In this document: positions 22,225 through 34,534 of the stretch, piece by piece
Numbering within the stretch: the stretch's first letter is position 1
How the letters are laid out: each line of letters begins with the position of its first letter
Source of the DNA: Trifolium pratense
Lineage: Eukaryota; Streptophyta; Magnoliopsida; Fabales; Fabaceae
NCBI RefSeq assembly: GCF_020283565.1
Contig: NC_060061.1
Coordinates: forward strand, 48,149,362 to 48,213,361
DNA length: 64,000 nucleotides
Direction of reading: 5' to 3'
Position numbers and translations under genes: made by a program
Notes under the pieces: generated by a model
Database searches by the model: none
The model's input: the letters and a program-made list of their open reading frames with translations, nothing else
What the model was told of the DNA's origin: nothing

Positions 22225-24396
22225 ATGAACCAATGCACATTCCCACTTCAACTTCAAACCTTCCGAACCCTTCTCAAACAATGCATAGCCCAAAGAGATT
22301 TTCTAACTGGAAAATCCCTCCATGCTTTCTACATCAAATCCTTCATTCCACACTCAACTTACCTTTCCAACCACTTCACACTCCTTTATTCCAAATTTGG
22401 CACTTTTCCTAATGCTTTAACAGCTTTTCACCTCACAAACTACCCTAATGTCTTTTCCTACAACACCATTATTCATGCTTGTGCTCAACACTCTTTCCTC
22501 CAACTTGCCCGCCAACTGTTCGATCAAATTCCTGAACCGGACATTGTTTCTTATAACACTCTCATTGCGGCTTATGCTCATCGAGGTGAGTGTGGGCTGG
22601 CGTTGAGGGTGTTTAAGGAAGTTAGAGAGGTTGGGTTGGTGCTTGATGGGTTTACGCTTTCTGGCATGATTAGTGCCTGTGTGGAGGATGTTGGCCTTGT
22701 TAGGCAATTGCATTGTTTTGCTTTGTTGTGTGGATATGATTGTTACGCCTCGGTGTGTAATGCGGTTCTTGCTTGTTATGGTAAGCAGGGACGGTTGGAT
22801 GAGGCGTGGCGGGTTTTTCGAGAAATGGGGGTTGGGTGTAGGGATATGGTTTCGTGGAATGCGATGATTGTGGCGTGTGGACAGCACCGGGAGGGATTGG
22901 AGGCCCTAAGGTTGTTTGGGGAGATGGAGAGGATGGGTTTGGAGGTTGACATGTTTACTATGGCTAGTGTTTTTACTGCATTCACTTGCCTTAAGGATTT
23001 GTCTGGGGGAATGCAGTTTCATGGGAAGATGATCAAGAGTGGATTCCATAGGAATTCTCATGTTGGGAGTGGGTTGATTGACTTGTACTCCAAGTGTGCT
23101 CCTCATGGAATGTTGGAATGTATGAAGGTGTTTCAGGAAATCCCTAAACCGGATTTGGTTCTTTGGAATACCATGATTTCTGGATTTTCCCAACACGAGG
23201 ATTTGTCTGAGGATGCTCTTTCTAGTTTCCGGGAGATGCAGCGTGTTGGTTTTTGTCCGGACGATTGTAGTTTTGTGTGCGTAATTAGTGCGTGCTCTAA
23301 TTTGTCATCTCCCTCTGTGGGGAAACAGGTTCATGCATTGTCAATCAAATCTGATATCCCTTCTAACCGTGTTTCGGTGAACAATGCTCTTGTTGCAATG
23401 TACTCCAAATGTGGTAATCTTCATGATGCGAGAAGGATATTTGATAAAATGTCCGAACATAATACCGTATCACTGAATTCAATGATTGCAGGCTATGCAC
23501 AGCATGGTGTTGAGGTTGAATCGCTCCGGCTCTTTGGACTGATGCTGCAAGAGCAAATAGTGCCCAATAATATAACCTTCATATCTGTTCTTTCTGCATG
23601 TGCACACACCGGACAAGTTGAGGAGGGTGAGAAGTATTTCAATATGATGAAAGAAAAGTATAGGATTGAACCCGAAGCAGAACATTATTCATGCATGATA
23701 GATCTTTTGGGTAGGGCCGGGAAACTCGAGAAAGCTGAGAGGATTATCGAGACAATGCCATTTGATCCTGGTTCTATTGAATGGGGTGCTTTGCTCGGTG
23801 CATGTAGGAAGCATGGCAATGTGGAGCTAGCAGTGAAAGCAGCCAATAAGTTTCTCGAGCTGGAACCGTATAATGCAGCTCCATATGTAATGCTTTCAAG
23901 TATGTATGCCAGTGCCGGCAGATGGGAAGAGGCTGCAACAGTCAAAAGGATGATGCGTGAAAGAGGAGTGAAGAAGAAACCAGGTTGTAGTTGGATTGAG
24001 ATAGATAAGAAGGTGCATGTCTTTGTAGCTGAAGACACATCACATCCAAGGATAAAAGAGATTTATGAGTACATGAGCAAGTTGTTAAGGAAGTTGAAGC
24101 AAGCTGGGTATGTAGCAGATATAAGATTGGCATTGGTGAAAGATGAAGAGGTAGAAGCAGAAGAGAAAGAAAGAAGGTTATGGTATCATAGTGAGAAACT
24201 AGCAATTGCTTTTGGTTTGATCTCAACTGAAGAAGGGGTGCCAATACTGGTTGTGAAGAATCTAAGAATTTGTGGTGATTGCCACAATGCTATCAAACTT
24301 ATATCAGCGATTTCTGGTAGGGAAATCACGGTTAGAGATACACACAGGTTCCATTGCTTTAAGGATGGGAAGTGTTCATGCAGGGATTATTGGTGA
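22225..24396 (+). CDS. Pentatricopeptide repeat protein, PLS class with E and DYW domains
   Basis: Predicted organelle-targeted RNA-binding protein of the type that directs C-to-U RNA editing in mitochondria or plastids. It is a single-exon gene of 723 aa. Successive PLS repeats run from about residue 70 to 560, recognisable by [44 protein letters not shown] and [14 protein letters not shown]. The E/E+ region has [16 protein letters not shown] and [10 protein letters not shown]. The DYW deaminase-like domain (about 630-723) has the HSEKLA motif, the CGDCHNA zinc motif and the terminal CSCRDYW. All expected metal-binding residues are visible, so it may carry its own deaminase activity. It resembles Arabidopsis At3g49710 closely by recall. 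The ATG at 22225 gives a start (MNQ) like that protein. It has no introns, as usual in the family. Confidence 0.93.
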   Translation: MNQCTFPLQLQTFRTLLKQCIAQRDFLTGKSLHAFYIKSFIPHSTYLSNHFTLLYSKFGTFPNALTAFHLTNYPNVFSYNTIIHACAQHSFLQLARQLFDQIPEPDIVSYNTLIAAYAHRGECGLALRVFKEVREVGLVLDGFTLSGMISACVEDVGLVRQLHCFALLCGYDCYASVCNAVLACYGKQGRLDEAWRVFREMGVGCRDMVSWNAMIVACGQHREGLEALRLFGEMERMGLEVDMFTMASVFTAFTCLKDLSGGMQFHGKMIKSGFHRNSHVGSGLIDLYSKCAPHGMLECMKVFQEIPKPDLVLWNTMISGFSQHEDLSEDALSSFREMQRVGFCPDDCSFVCVISACSNLSSPSVGKQVHALSIKSDIPSNRVSVNNALVAMYSKCGNLHDARRIFDKMSEHNTVSLNSMIAGYAQHGVEVESLRLFGLMLQEQIVPNNITFISVLSACAHTGQVEEGEKYFNMMKEKYRIEPEAEHYSCMIDLLGRAGKLEKAERIIETMPFDPGSIEWGALLGACRKHGNVELAVKAANKFLELEPYNAAPYVMLSSMYASAGRWEEAATVKRMMRERGVKKKPGCSWIEIDKKVHVFVAEDTSHPRIKEIYEYMSKLLRKLKQAGYVADIRLALVKDEEVEAEEKERRLWYHSEKLAIAFGLISTEEGVPILVVKNLRICGDCHNAIKLISAISGREITVRDTHRFHCFKDGKCSCRDYW

Positions 24397-25330
24397 TAGA
24401 TATATAATCGAAGGTGTTATTTCAGTGAGAAAATAAATTATACCACCACATTATTTACATACCTAGTTTAGTAGCTAAAACTATTGTAAAAATAGGAGAA
24501 ATGACCAATACAATTTTTTGTTTATCCATATAATTTTATCAATAGTAAATTATAAATTTCTGTTAGGGCCCCATATGAAAATTTAATTTTCTGTCATCTG
24601 TCAAGGAGCTTTATGATGTCTCGTATGAACATCAACAAGTCTGAGAATTGATTTCGAGATTTATTTCTTTTGTTTCCCTGAGTTGACAAATGATGCTACC
24701 ATATTGACAAGGGGATATAAAATTTGGGATATATTAGGCACTTCAAATAAGCTTGTTATTTTCATTGTTCAAGCTGTGATTGGTGATGGATTAGTTTCTC
24801 TGCAAGGAGATCAAAGTAACTGCTGACTGCTACCTAATGCGGTGTGGTTGAAACTGTGTGGAGTGTTCAAATGTTTGAAATCGGCTCATCAAGTTCCCAA
24901 CAATGGAATTCTGGACGAAGTGACTCACGGTTTGATGACTATTGTGGAAAAACAAAGTTTAGCGGTTGCGATCAGGTTTTTAAAATTTTGGGATTTGTAT
25001 TGCAGTGGCAGTTTGTCTTTGTCCTTGTGGTAAATTTTTAAGCACCGTTACAGCTGCTGTTTTGCAGTTCATATTGGGTTGGTCTAGAAACCTAGAAGTT
25101 GTTTCTACTAAGACCACAAGACTGTATGGAGCGGTAGTAACCAATATAAGGACTATTTCAAACCTTAGTTCAGAAAAGGAAATGGTTGATGTAATCTTCT
25201 CACCTCCAATCTTGAAACTCCACTGCAACCCTGCTGTTGGAAGGGACAAATATGTGGAAATGCATATGGGCTATTTCAGTTTGCATTCTATGGTTCCTTT
25301 ACACTTAATCTTTGGTATGTTGGTAGACTA
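24397..25330. other. PPR 3' flank, nothing firmly recognised
   Basis: Contains the 3' UTR of the PPR gene. Weak open frames at 24842-25331 have no recognised family, though they run directly into the chromodomain fragment and may be decayed retroelement sequence. Confidence 0.35.
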
Positions 25331-25860
25331 GTGAAGCAGGGTAGTTCTGATTTTTCTAATTGCAAAGGGACAGTTTTCGGAAGACATTTTGTTAGCCAAT
25401 TTTTAATTAAGTGGAAATTAGACATTGTGAAAGAAGCTACATGGGAGGAAGAAGTCACTACTAGGAGTCAATGTCCTAAGCTCAGACTTGAGAACAAGTC
25501 TGTTTTTCAAGAGGGTGGCAATGTTAGGACCCCATATGAGAACTTTGGCCCAAATAGGAAATTAGAACATCAGCTGTCCAGGCCCATTATCAGGCTACTC
25601 TATGTTAGGAGGGAACAGTTTGAGGATGCTGACATGGCAGGGGGTGAGGGAGCATATGGATTGTGCGATGTATTCGGTTATATAAAGGAAGTTGTGTGAG
25701 GTGAGGGGGTATGCAAAAGAATCATTTTCTGTTTTGGCCAGAGGAGTGCATTTCTCTGAGACGAGCCTAGCTCTGTGGGTCGTTGGGAGTCTTGTTCCCA
25801 GCTGTATTTACCTTTCCATCAATAAAATACTATAGTTCATCCATTGATATCTCTTATTTT
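25331..25860 (+). pseudogene. Ty3/gypsy chromodomain and LTR-like fragment
   Basis: The frame at 25331-25699 holds a chromodomain-like segment, FLIKWKLDIVKEATWEEE followed by SQCPKLRLENKSVFQEGG, typical of the C-terminus of Ty3/gypsy integrases. Downstream, a TGTATTTACC...ATCAATAAAATACT stretch (about 25805-25830) resembles the polyadenylation end of an LTR. No other pol domain adjoins it. Confidence 0.6.
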
Positions 25861-26479
25861 CCTGACTATTGCCTTACTTGATTCTAGGTTCACATCAATT
25901 TCACTCCAGCATAGTTTAACTGTTAAGCAGATGCCGAAGTCTACTAGTTTAAAATTTAAATTTAAATTATCTTTGCAAGATAGAGCTATGTACTTCTAGC
26001 TAAGCAAATGCCAAATGTCAAGTTGATGTCCGTTACTTGGTTTCATGAGAGGAGTGAATGTAACATGGCCTTGTTAGTTTGTATAGGAACATTACAACCT
26101 TGGTGTTAGTTAGAAGGTAATTTCTCTTTAAGTAAAAGTTTTCTTTTGGTTGCTTCTAGGTTCTGCATAGATGGCAGAGTAGTGGAAAGTTTTTTAGGCT
26201 CTGTGTGTGTGTAATAATAAACTGCTGCTATTTAGCACTGAATGGAAGAAATGAAAATCAATCACTAGTTATCATATTCCCCGACTTATTTGATTTCCGG
26301 AATTAGAGTTCGTCTGCAGCAGCCCCTTTTTTATTTTGGGGGGATCAAGTTTCTTGCCAACTATCGACCCCGATCTCTTTTCATTTCTTTTGGGTATTAC
26401 TAGCCTAGCCTTCGTCAATCACACTAAAGCAGAGCACCCAACTACGGATTCACTCTAAAGGAAGGTACTCAACATTTCA

Positions 26480-26940
26480 ACTTGTGTCCTTTTCAGTATT
26501 ACATTATTCTAAAGGACATTGTAGATAATTTGGTTGATGAAATGTTGTCACATGGTATCATACAGCATAGAGCATAGCACAATCTGTTTTGAGTTTTTGG
26601 TCGTATCCTTCGGCTGAACCAATGCTCTAGTTTCTTCCAATCATTCATGAATCATATTTTCCATCCATTTTTACGACGGTTTGCGTTCATCTTATTTGAT
26701 AATATATTAATATTGGTATGTAGTCCCTCCATGATTGACCGTGTGCTGCACCTCAAGTTGGTTTTCGTAATCATAAGGGGCAATACAGTTATGCCTCACA
26801 AATCTAAGTTGCTTTTGAACCAACAGAGTGGAATACTTGAGCCATTTTCTTTGGCCATATTAGATTGGAGAAGAATGCTCATATCTTCAATTAAATTTCA
26901 CTGTCTCTTAGCCTTTGTATTTAAGAGTTAAATATGTTTT
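26480..26940 (+). pseudogene. Ty3/gypsy reverse transcriptase fragment
   Basis: The frame at 26647 reads MNHIFHPFLRRFAFILFDNI, the counterpart of the reverse transcriptase segment that carries the FDDILIY catalytic motif; here the second Asp is replaced by Asn. After a frame change it reads KSKLLLNQQSGI. Stops interrupt the preceding part. It is non-functional, and it lies downstream of the chromodomain fragment, so the two are not one collinear element. Confidence 0.6.
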
Positions 26941-27811
26941 ACATCAATTAGTAAGTTTTAGTTAGTTTGTTCTCTATGTTTCATCCAAACAACAAGTTTT
27001 AAGACGTTGAGGAGAATTACAAGACGTTTTGTGCAGAGACCTGATTTTTATTAATAATATATTTGTTGTTCAATAAAAAAAGATGGCTAAAATATGTGCA
27101 AAATAACTGTAGTTTTTTATAATAATATTTTTTTTATGTTTTTTAGGATAAAATAAGTTTTTCGTACTTTAAAAATACTGAGTTTTAACTTTTGTCTCTA
27201 TAAAAAAAGTTAGAATGTTTTCTTCTGTGAAAATCTTTTATGCACGTAGGATTAGTGTCCGTTAATTTTTAAAAATTTAAAGACTGTTTAATTATCCTTG
27301 AATTTTTAATTTTTTTTGCATAGCTAAGTTATTCATGAGTTTGGTTGAGTGGAAAAAAAGAGGAAGAAAATAAAATTACGAAAACCAATAAATAAACTTG
27401 GACTAAAATAAAAAAAATTGGTGAATGTTATTAGACAATCAAATTGGTGATTATTATTAGACAATCAACCAAACGAACTATTAGCGTTAAATAATTTATT
27501 TTTTTGACTAAAAGAGTTAAATAAATTGGTGAATCTTATTAGACAATCAAATATAATATTAGATAATGAAATTTAGAATTTGAAGTAAAAAAATAGATAT
27601 GCTATGTTATTCATTTCAATTTTTCAAATTGGTTAAGATTTTTTTTTTTTTTTTTTTTTGTCTAAAAATTGGTTAAGAATTAAGATTAAAATCTTGCACA
27701 TAATCCTGCAGCAAAAAACCCTATAATTAGGGGCCAGGTGATTTTTTTTTTTTTTTCATTTTTTCTGATATACATAATTTTTTTTTCATTTTTAAAAGAA
27801 TTTAATATACA

Positions 27812-27969
27812 TGTACTGTCGGTGTAAAGTTATTTTGCACATGCGTCCAATAATATAGTGACACATCATGTATGGTAATTAAAAACACATGATTTGTCAC
27901 ATTCATTAAATGATGTGGCAACATGTCATTGGATGTATGTGTAAAAAAAAATTACACCGACGATGCACA
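27812..27969. mobile_element. MITE with TGTNCNGTCGGTGTAA termini
   Basis: The left end TGTACTGTCGGTGTAAAGTT and the right end (reverse complement TGTGCATCGTCGGTGTAATT) form inverted repeats of about 40 bp, continuing through CCAATA/CCAATG. It encodes nothing. Confidence 0.7.
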
Positions 27970-28887
27970 ACAATATTGTCACCCCATTAAATTGAACCAA
28001 AACATGTTCTTTGGTGGTTTGTTTCGCAAGAAAATATTGAAAATAAAATTAAACTAAAGTTTATCTCCCTACGTTACCAATTATTTCTACCATAATCCTA
28101 TTGTTACCAATTATTTTATTAATTAAACAAACTCTCCAATATTTTCTCTCTTTAACTTAACCCCCAATCCAAGTCTGTCACATCTTTTCCATATATATTT
28201 ATTAATTACTTCACTTGTGATTTTTTTCAATTTGAATTTGAAGAATCTCTATTCACCAAAAATCATTGTTCTTGTTTTTCCGGTCCTGCTTTATTCCCCA
28301 ACCTAATTTCTTTTTTCTTTTCTTTGTGGATTTAGAATGATGCACACGAATGCTTTATGAATTCTTCAAAAATTAACACTCCTTCAGCTACATAACATTG
28401 TGCTATATATTTAGACAAGTTGTAAAATAGATCAAAGTTTGAAACTGTTAACACAATTTGTCTAAACATATAGCACATTGTTGTGTTGTTGATCATCTTG
28501 CTTCAACTATCATTGTGCCGCTTCAAATTAAAGAAGGAAGATGCTTAATTTTCATTGCAAATAGCTACTTAGTGTCCTTTTCTTTGTGTGGCAGTTCTTT
28601 GATTTTATAGTCATTGTTAAGAATTATCGTTTCAAAACGCTGCAGGCAAACGCCATGTTAAATTAAATTATTGAAAGAATGACACTTGTGTATTTGTTCC
28701 TTCTTTAGAAGAAATATGAGAATGACATGTGTACTTTTTGTTTTGAGCAAAACAATTAATTATAATATAGATATATATATATATATATTTATTGTTATTG
28801 GGAATCAAAGTGTGCCTTTAGGTGGTAAAGAGAACACACGTAGACGTCATGTTGAATTAAATTATTGAAAGGATGACACTTGTGCAT

Positions 28888-28986
28888 ATTTTTTTTTTTT
28901 TTTGTTTACAAAGGAATTGATGATCGAATTCATTGATCTCTAACATACTACTCAAATTTCTCACTACTAGAGCAAACCTAGTGGCT
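28888..28986 (-). mobile_element. Short SINE
   Basis: Flanked by TTGTGCAT (28880-28887 and 28987-28994). On the minus strand it starts GCCACTAGGTTTGCTCTAGT, has a box B-like AATTCGATCA, and ends in an A run of about 15. It is homologous to the 88-bp element at 54751-54838. Confidence 0.6.
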
Positions 28987-30390
28987 TTGTGCATTTGTTT
29001 TTTTAGCAAAGTTTTACATCCAACCTCATGCTACAATTTGTAGCTTTAGAAAATACAGGGTAGAAATGTCTCCGACTTTTTCTCTTCCCTTCCTCCTCCC
29101 ATGGTTCTCTTATCTCCCAAAAAATCATGTTTTTCCTCCTATGGATAAAGTTCAGAAAATAGATTTCGAACTAAAAAACCATGTTTTAGTGTGTTTTAAT
29201 GAGAGACATGATTTTTTTAATTCGAAATCTACGTTCTGAAGTTAATTCTCGAAGGCAAAATTTCAAGGGGATAAGAGAACCCCGGAGGAGAGGAATAGAA
29301 ACCTTCACCAATGTCTCGGGACGTGAAAATTGGAGTCCAAATGCAAATTAAACGAATCATTTGTCTTATCCATCCTACTACTCTATTTAGGATAATGTTT
29401 ATCTTAGGAATGAAAGAAGAAAAAGAAGCAAGCAAGGTTACATAACTTACATTACATCACCAAATTATAACCAAAAAACCTGAAGACCTTAAGGATTTAG
29501 GATCATGCACATAAACACAATCCAAGAAACAACAATCAGTTCAATTTTTTATTCATCTACTTAACAGTGTGTCATCTGTTTGGATAAATTGTGTATCAGA
29601 TCTGACTATTATCCAAAAAACCTGATACACAATTTATCCAAACAAATGACATTGTTATGTCTTCACTTCTATCCATTGTGCTGTCATCAAATCAGAATGA
29701 AGGTGTTTAATTTGCAATTCATCCAAAAGAGGTACTAAATCAGATCCTTTTACTCTTTCACCTTTGAGTGAGTGACATTATAACTTTTTCATAAGAAAAT
29801 GGAAAATTGAGTGATAGGAAAAATGTTAGGCCATCAACATATATATTAGGATCAACAGTGGTTCATGGAGCTAACACCTTTATACTTTGTATAGTGCAAA
29901 CTGAATTACAAGATTGTTTGCAAATCATAACACATCTAATTTTACAAAATAATTTAATGAAATCAAATATTCTATTCTGCATTAATTCGGTCTACGTTTG
30001 GGAGAGTATATTTTGAGGAAGAGGGGCAATGTTGAATTAAACATAAACACAATACTATCAACTGTAACGCGGGCGCGCACACAGATATGCACACTCACGT
30101 GCATTATTTTTATGCAATTCGCTGTCACGGCATGAAAGGAAAGGAGATGAATCAAAAGGAAAATGAAAGCCCTTACAAAGATATTTCAACAGTACTGTCC
30201 AGAGAGATAAATAAATCAAAATTTTCATACAAAATAAGCAGTATTGCAGCTACTGCCATCAAACATTTTACAAGATCCAAAAAAAAAAAAAAAAATTAAG
30301 AAAATAAATAAGTGAATTCTTTCTCTACTCATACTTTACAAGGGCAGCAAGCAAACCTCTGCAGGTAGGTAGATAAAATCTTTTGTGTGC

Positions 30391-33342
30391 TCAGTATGAC
30401 TTCCCACAATGTATCAAACTTCCGGCACCCAAGAAAAGACCAAATATAGCAGCACTTCCAAGTGTAGTTTGTCCAATATGCCTAATTTTCAAAAGTCCGG
30501 GTACCTGCATCTCAATGAATTGATTGATCGGAATGTTGACACAAATAACCTCTGAGAATTAATACATTTTGACGTCTAACATAAAGTAATATGACTCAAT
30601 ATCAATATAAAATATTTATGATGTGTCTTTTGACAGCATGGCGGGGCATCTCTTATTTTGGCTAAAGTGGATTCAATATTCTCTTAAGTAATGTAACACT
30701 CACACATTCAGATTGAAGGAGACACATATTACTGTCCAACACCGAGATATGTGATTACATTCAAATATTTAATTTTTCAAATTATTATCGGTGTCAACGT
30801 ATCAATGCTGCGTTTGGTGTCTGTGCCATGTCGTTAATGAGAACTGAGGAAATCAAGAGTGAGTTCTCGGTAACAAATCCACAGATTGTTATTTATATGT
30901 TTGTAACAGTGCATTCAGTCAGCAGGTTGATTACAAACATATCCATCACAAATACATAGTAAAACAGATAATGGAACTCGAATTCTACGGAAGGACTGCA
31001 AGAACAATCTAAGGGATCTATTCTATAAATAGAAGAGGGGCAAGTTTCGAGTTGTTAAACCTATGGTTAAACATACATAAAAATCAAGACTGCCAAAGAA
31101 AAGAGAAATAACAAGAAAAATAGTGTTGTCAATCGTGGATCTCGAAAAATAGTGGTTTGTTCAAATTCCGCTATACTACAACTAAAAATCTAGCTTTACT
31201 TCAAAGCTATCGATGTATAGATACTTACAAAATTTTACAAAAAATGGTGCTCTAAACAAGATCATATCACATACCTTATATCTAATAGCCTCATATGTTC
31301 CATACACAGCACCTGAAAAGAAGCCAAGAGATTAGGTAAAAAGGTGCACTGAAACATTTAAATTCAAGTAACTTAAATAAAATGAAAAAACAAAATGAAA
31401 TAATCATATAGATGCATTTGACGTTAACATTTCAGCATAATAGTTATTTCACATTTTTACAAAAGCACCTGACTGACAATGTCCACACTACTTTTCAAAG
31501 CAAGATTTCAGATGATTCATTCGTAAAATTTGATGCATCAGACTTAAAATATTACATACATGTGATTAAGAGTCAAGCTCAATTGGATACGATCAGTAAG
31601 TACAAAATAAGATGCAAAGCACTGCGAGAGTAAGTACTCAGCCCTCTTTCCTTTCTACTAAGCATGATTTCAAGATTTGTACATATATTTTTTATGCATT
31701 ATCGAAAGACTTCCATAGAAGTGCCATCTCATCAAAACCTTATGACAAGAACACACACATAAATCAGTGTCTTATTTCAGAATCCCCAAGGTCCAGGATT
31801 CTAAAATACCTTCAGATCACCTAAAAGAGCATTACAACTGAAAACACTAACCTAAACCACCTCAAACAATTTCGTTTATTTCTCATGTTCCAAAGAAGGT
31901 CAAAGACCAAGCATGGAGGGAATAAATGGGCTAGTTGAGACATATAGCTTCAGTAGAAATATTGAAGGTACTGCCCCAAAGACTAAACTTATGCTAAATC
32001 TCTAGGGCCATCATCGAAATTTCCATTAAGCATATCAATGTAACTTTAAGCTTTCTTTTAGCTACAAGTACATAGCTAAAAAAAGGACATAATTCAATTA
32101 TTCCTCTTCGAGTTCAAACAACAAGCATATGCTAAAGAGAAGTGGATCCTCTATAACGTGAGTTTTTTTTTTTACGACATTTATATTGAAAAAGATACAT
32201 AGACTCAAAAACAATGAGTAGGTCGAACCCTATCAAAACTTGCGGAACTTTGTTTAATACTCCCTCTCTGGTCTTTTTTATAAGAGACGATTTACTTTTT
32301 AGATTTATTGAATAAATTATGTATTTGTTTTACATTTTAGACCAGATACATTAATTATTCAATGAATCTAAAAAATCAACAGTCTCTTATAAAAGAGACC
32401 GGAGGGAGCATCTATGCATCTGTCTCCATGCCGTATGAAAAACTCAAATCAGCAAATCTCCAACTAAAGATTCCAAGACTAAACACCCAAATGCATTGTG
32501 ACAAAGATGGAAATGTAACAGTTTATTTGGCTTCTGAAAACATTTTCTGTAACAAAATCGTTTTTTACTCTAAACACAAAACAACAACATAAAGTTGCTT
32601 CACCGCATTTTCTATACAAAGTGTGGTTAATTTCAATATCATCATCTTTTAGCAGTTAGAAACATCAACATTTAAAATCACAATATGAGGCCAAGTAAAT
32701 GCATCCCTATTAAGCACGATCAACTAATTGTGAACTTCAAAGCAAGTAAAAAAAAATAAAATAAACCAAATCGTTAAAATCGAGTAAAGCACCAAATTAT
32801 TCGTTGTCTCTGTAGGACACTCTCACATAAGTCTCTGAATTTATATATATTTCAAAAAGGTCTCTTGACTCTATTAAACTGTCAAGTTGGTCCCTATATT
32901 TAATCACTTAATATCGATTAAGTCCTTATATTTTACAACTTACTATCGATTTGATCATTATGTTTATCCACTTATCAACTTATTCTCAATTTAGTCCCTA
33001 ACATATATTCTTTAAAAGATTAGTATGAGTAAAATTTAACAGTCAAGGACTGATTTTGTGGTTTACTTAATTAAAATCACATTATCAAAGGGAAGATACT
33101 TATTACACTGAATAACCGATCAAAACAAATTTGATAATGCAAAACCTAATTGAATCACATAAATAATAAAGAACCTAAAATAAGAGTTGAAGTTAAACTA
33201 CAAATAGAACATATATAAAGCATAAGGTATAAACAAATAAAATAATTGTATAAGAAGTGGATAACTGACCGACGGCACCGCCAACAGCGCCGCCTACGGC
33301 AGCACCGGCTGTGACACGAGCGAGGCAACTGTCTCTAGCCAT
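30391..33342 (-). CDS. ROMO1: ROMO1-like mitochondrial inner-membrane protein
   Basis: Homologue of reactive oxygen species modulator 1 (Mgr2/ROMO1 family), a small protein of the mitochondrial inner membrane linked in other eukaryotes to the TIM23 import channel. Exons 33342-33270, 31312-31275 and 30504-30391 join in frame with GT-AG borders and give 74 aa, the length recalled for plant homologues. Exon 1 encodes MARDSCLARVTAGAAVGGAV, exon 2 a GTYEAIRYK segment, and exon 3 VPGLLKIRHIGQTTLGSAAI, then FGLFLGAGSLIHCGKSY. Two glycine-rich membrane helices are visible (about 13-30 and 48-67). It was found by joining exons; none of the three is long enough to stand out alone. The first intron (1.96 kb) contains a Stowaway-like MITE. 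Confidence 0.92.
30640..30840. repeat. Decayed MITE-like copy
   Basis: Internal sequence GATTACATTCAAATATTTAA ... TTCAAATTATTATCGGTGTC matches the middle of the element at 52276-52458. The termini are poorly preserved. It sits in the second intron of the ROMO1-like gene. Confidence 0.45.
32260..32408. mobile_element. Stowaway-like MITE in ROMO1 intron 1
   Basis: The left end CTCCCTCTCTGGTCTTTTTT and the right end (reverse complement CTCCCTCCGGTCTCTTTTAT) form long inverted repeats, with a central AGACCAGATACATTAATTAT. A TA precedes the left end, as expected for the Tc1/mariner-related Stowaway group. Confidence 0.8.
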
Positions 33343-33829
33343 TGCGATTTTGTGCGTTGTTTGGAGGAAAGTGAAACTAAACTAAACTCAATTTTTTTTT
33401 CCTTTTCTTTCACCAATAAACGCAAACTGTTTTTTTTTTTGCTTTTTTTCCAAGTAGTCTCGTTAATTTAATTTAATTGTTGCGGATTTTATATGTAAGA
33501 ACAAAATTATTATTTATTTTTAAATATGTTTTTTGTCACCATAAAATTACTTAATTACCAAATTTTATTTTATTTTATTTTTTGTTTTTGATGCCTATAA
33601 AAAAAAAAGTATTGATCTCCATAAAGTATAAACTATTATTCACATAGTTTAAAACATTATGAAAAGCTTATCTAAAAAAATTAAAAATTTTATTTTATCT
33701 ATTGAAATTTAAAAAAATTAAATTTAGTTCTTTTCATTTTAAAAAATTCTAAAGTCTTAAAAAATTTGATCCAAAAAAAATCTTAAAAATAATTTTTTTA
33801 TAGTATTTTTTTTGTGAAATAATCTATTG

Positions 33830-33945
33830 ACTAGACTCGTACATTTTAAATGTGGGGAAATGTGAAATATGTGGATCGAACCCCGGTCACTCAAATAATA
33901 TCTCTGGTAGCTACTATTTGAGCTACATTTATGAGACACTTTTTA
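33830..33945 (-). mobile_element. SINE-like remnant
   Basis: On the minus strand TAGCTCAAATAGTAGCTA (box A-like) precedes GGGGTTCGATCCAC (box B). This is too little for a tRNA gene, because no acceptor-stem pairing is evident. Confidence 0.45.
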
Positions 33946-33967
33946 CATATTCTAAAGCCAAATTCTA

Positions 33968-34170
33968 AGAGCTCGTTTGTCTCAGTTTTTTTTTTTAGAA
34001 TTTATGCAAACAGTTTATGCAATTTTTATATATTATTATAAGTTTGTCAAAGTAGTTTATGATAAAATAGTTTATAAAATTATAATTTTCACTAGTGTGA
34101 ACTTATAAAATAGCATAAAATCTAATTTATATTGCATAAACTCTAAAAAAAATTGGGCCAAATGAGCACT
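33968..34170. mobile_element. MITE upstream of the P-class PPR gene
   Basis: The left end AGAGCTCGTTTGTCTCAG and the right end (reverse complement AGTGCTCATTTGGCCCAA) are inverted repeats. The flanking octamers match at five of eight positions. A hAT-like origin is suggested but not proven. Confidence 0.5.
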
Positions 34171-34534
34171 AAATATTTGACCTAAAATCATCTCTCTTTA
34201 TTAATAATCTAAGAAGAATAAAAAATGGTGACGGTTAGGATTAAAACTTGGAAGAGAAAAAGAAAAGTTGATTATGGATGATAAATAATTTACTTTTAAT
34301 TTTATAAAAATAAGTAAAAGTAAAACTTAAAAACAATAAAAGTTACTTTTTATTTTCTTTCTTATAATTTAGAAAGAAAAAAAAATATTAAAAAAAAAAA
34401 TTAAGACTGAAGGTGAAGGAGTATTTATATGTTTTATCATTTTGCTCAGTCTTCCAGCCCTCTTACACTTTGGTCACACTATTCACTCTTCTTCCTCTTC
34501 ATTTTCACAACAATTTTTTTCCCCATTATTAACG

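Larger units (their letters stand above)
26946..30390. other. Repeat-rich intergenic stretch, no gene recognised
   Basis: Holds two micro-insertions (27486-27524, 27626-27678), a MITE (27812-27969) and a short SINE (28888-28986). Phrases around GTTGAATTAAATTATTGAAA recur at about 28651-28698 and 28846-28891, a dispersed duplication of roughly 45 bp. The 3' flank of the ROMO1-like gene on the minus strand lies just left of 30391. Confidence 0.4.

Noticed and set aside
22417..22887. 156-aa minus-strand frame
   Set aside because: Antisense to the DYW-class PPR gene; no start context or family resemblance.
34442..34534. Upstream extension of the P-class PPR protein
   Set aside because: The frame is open but begins at TTG; the first ATG is at 34535 and gives a plausible targeting peptide.
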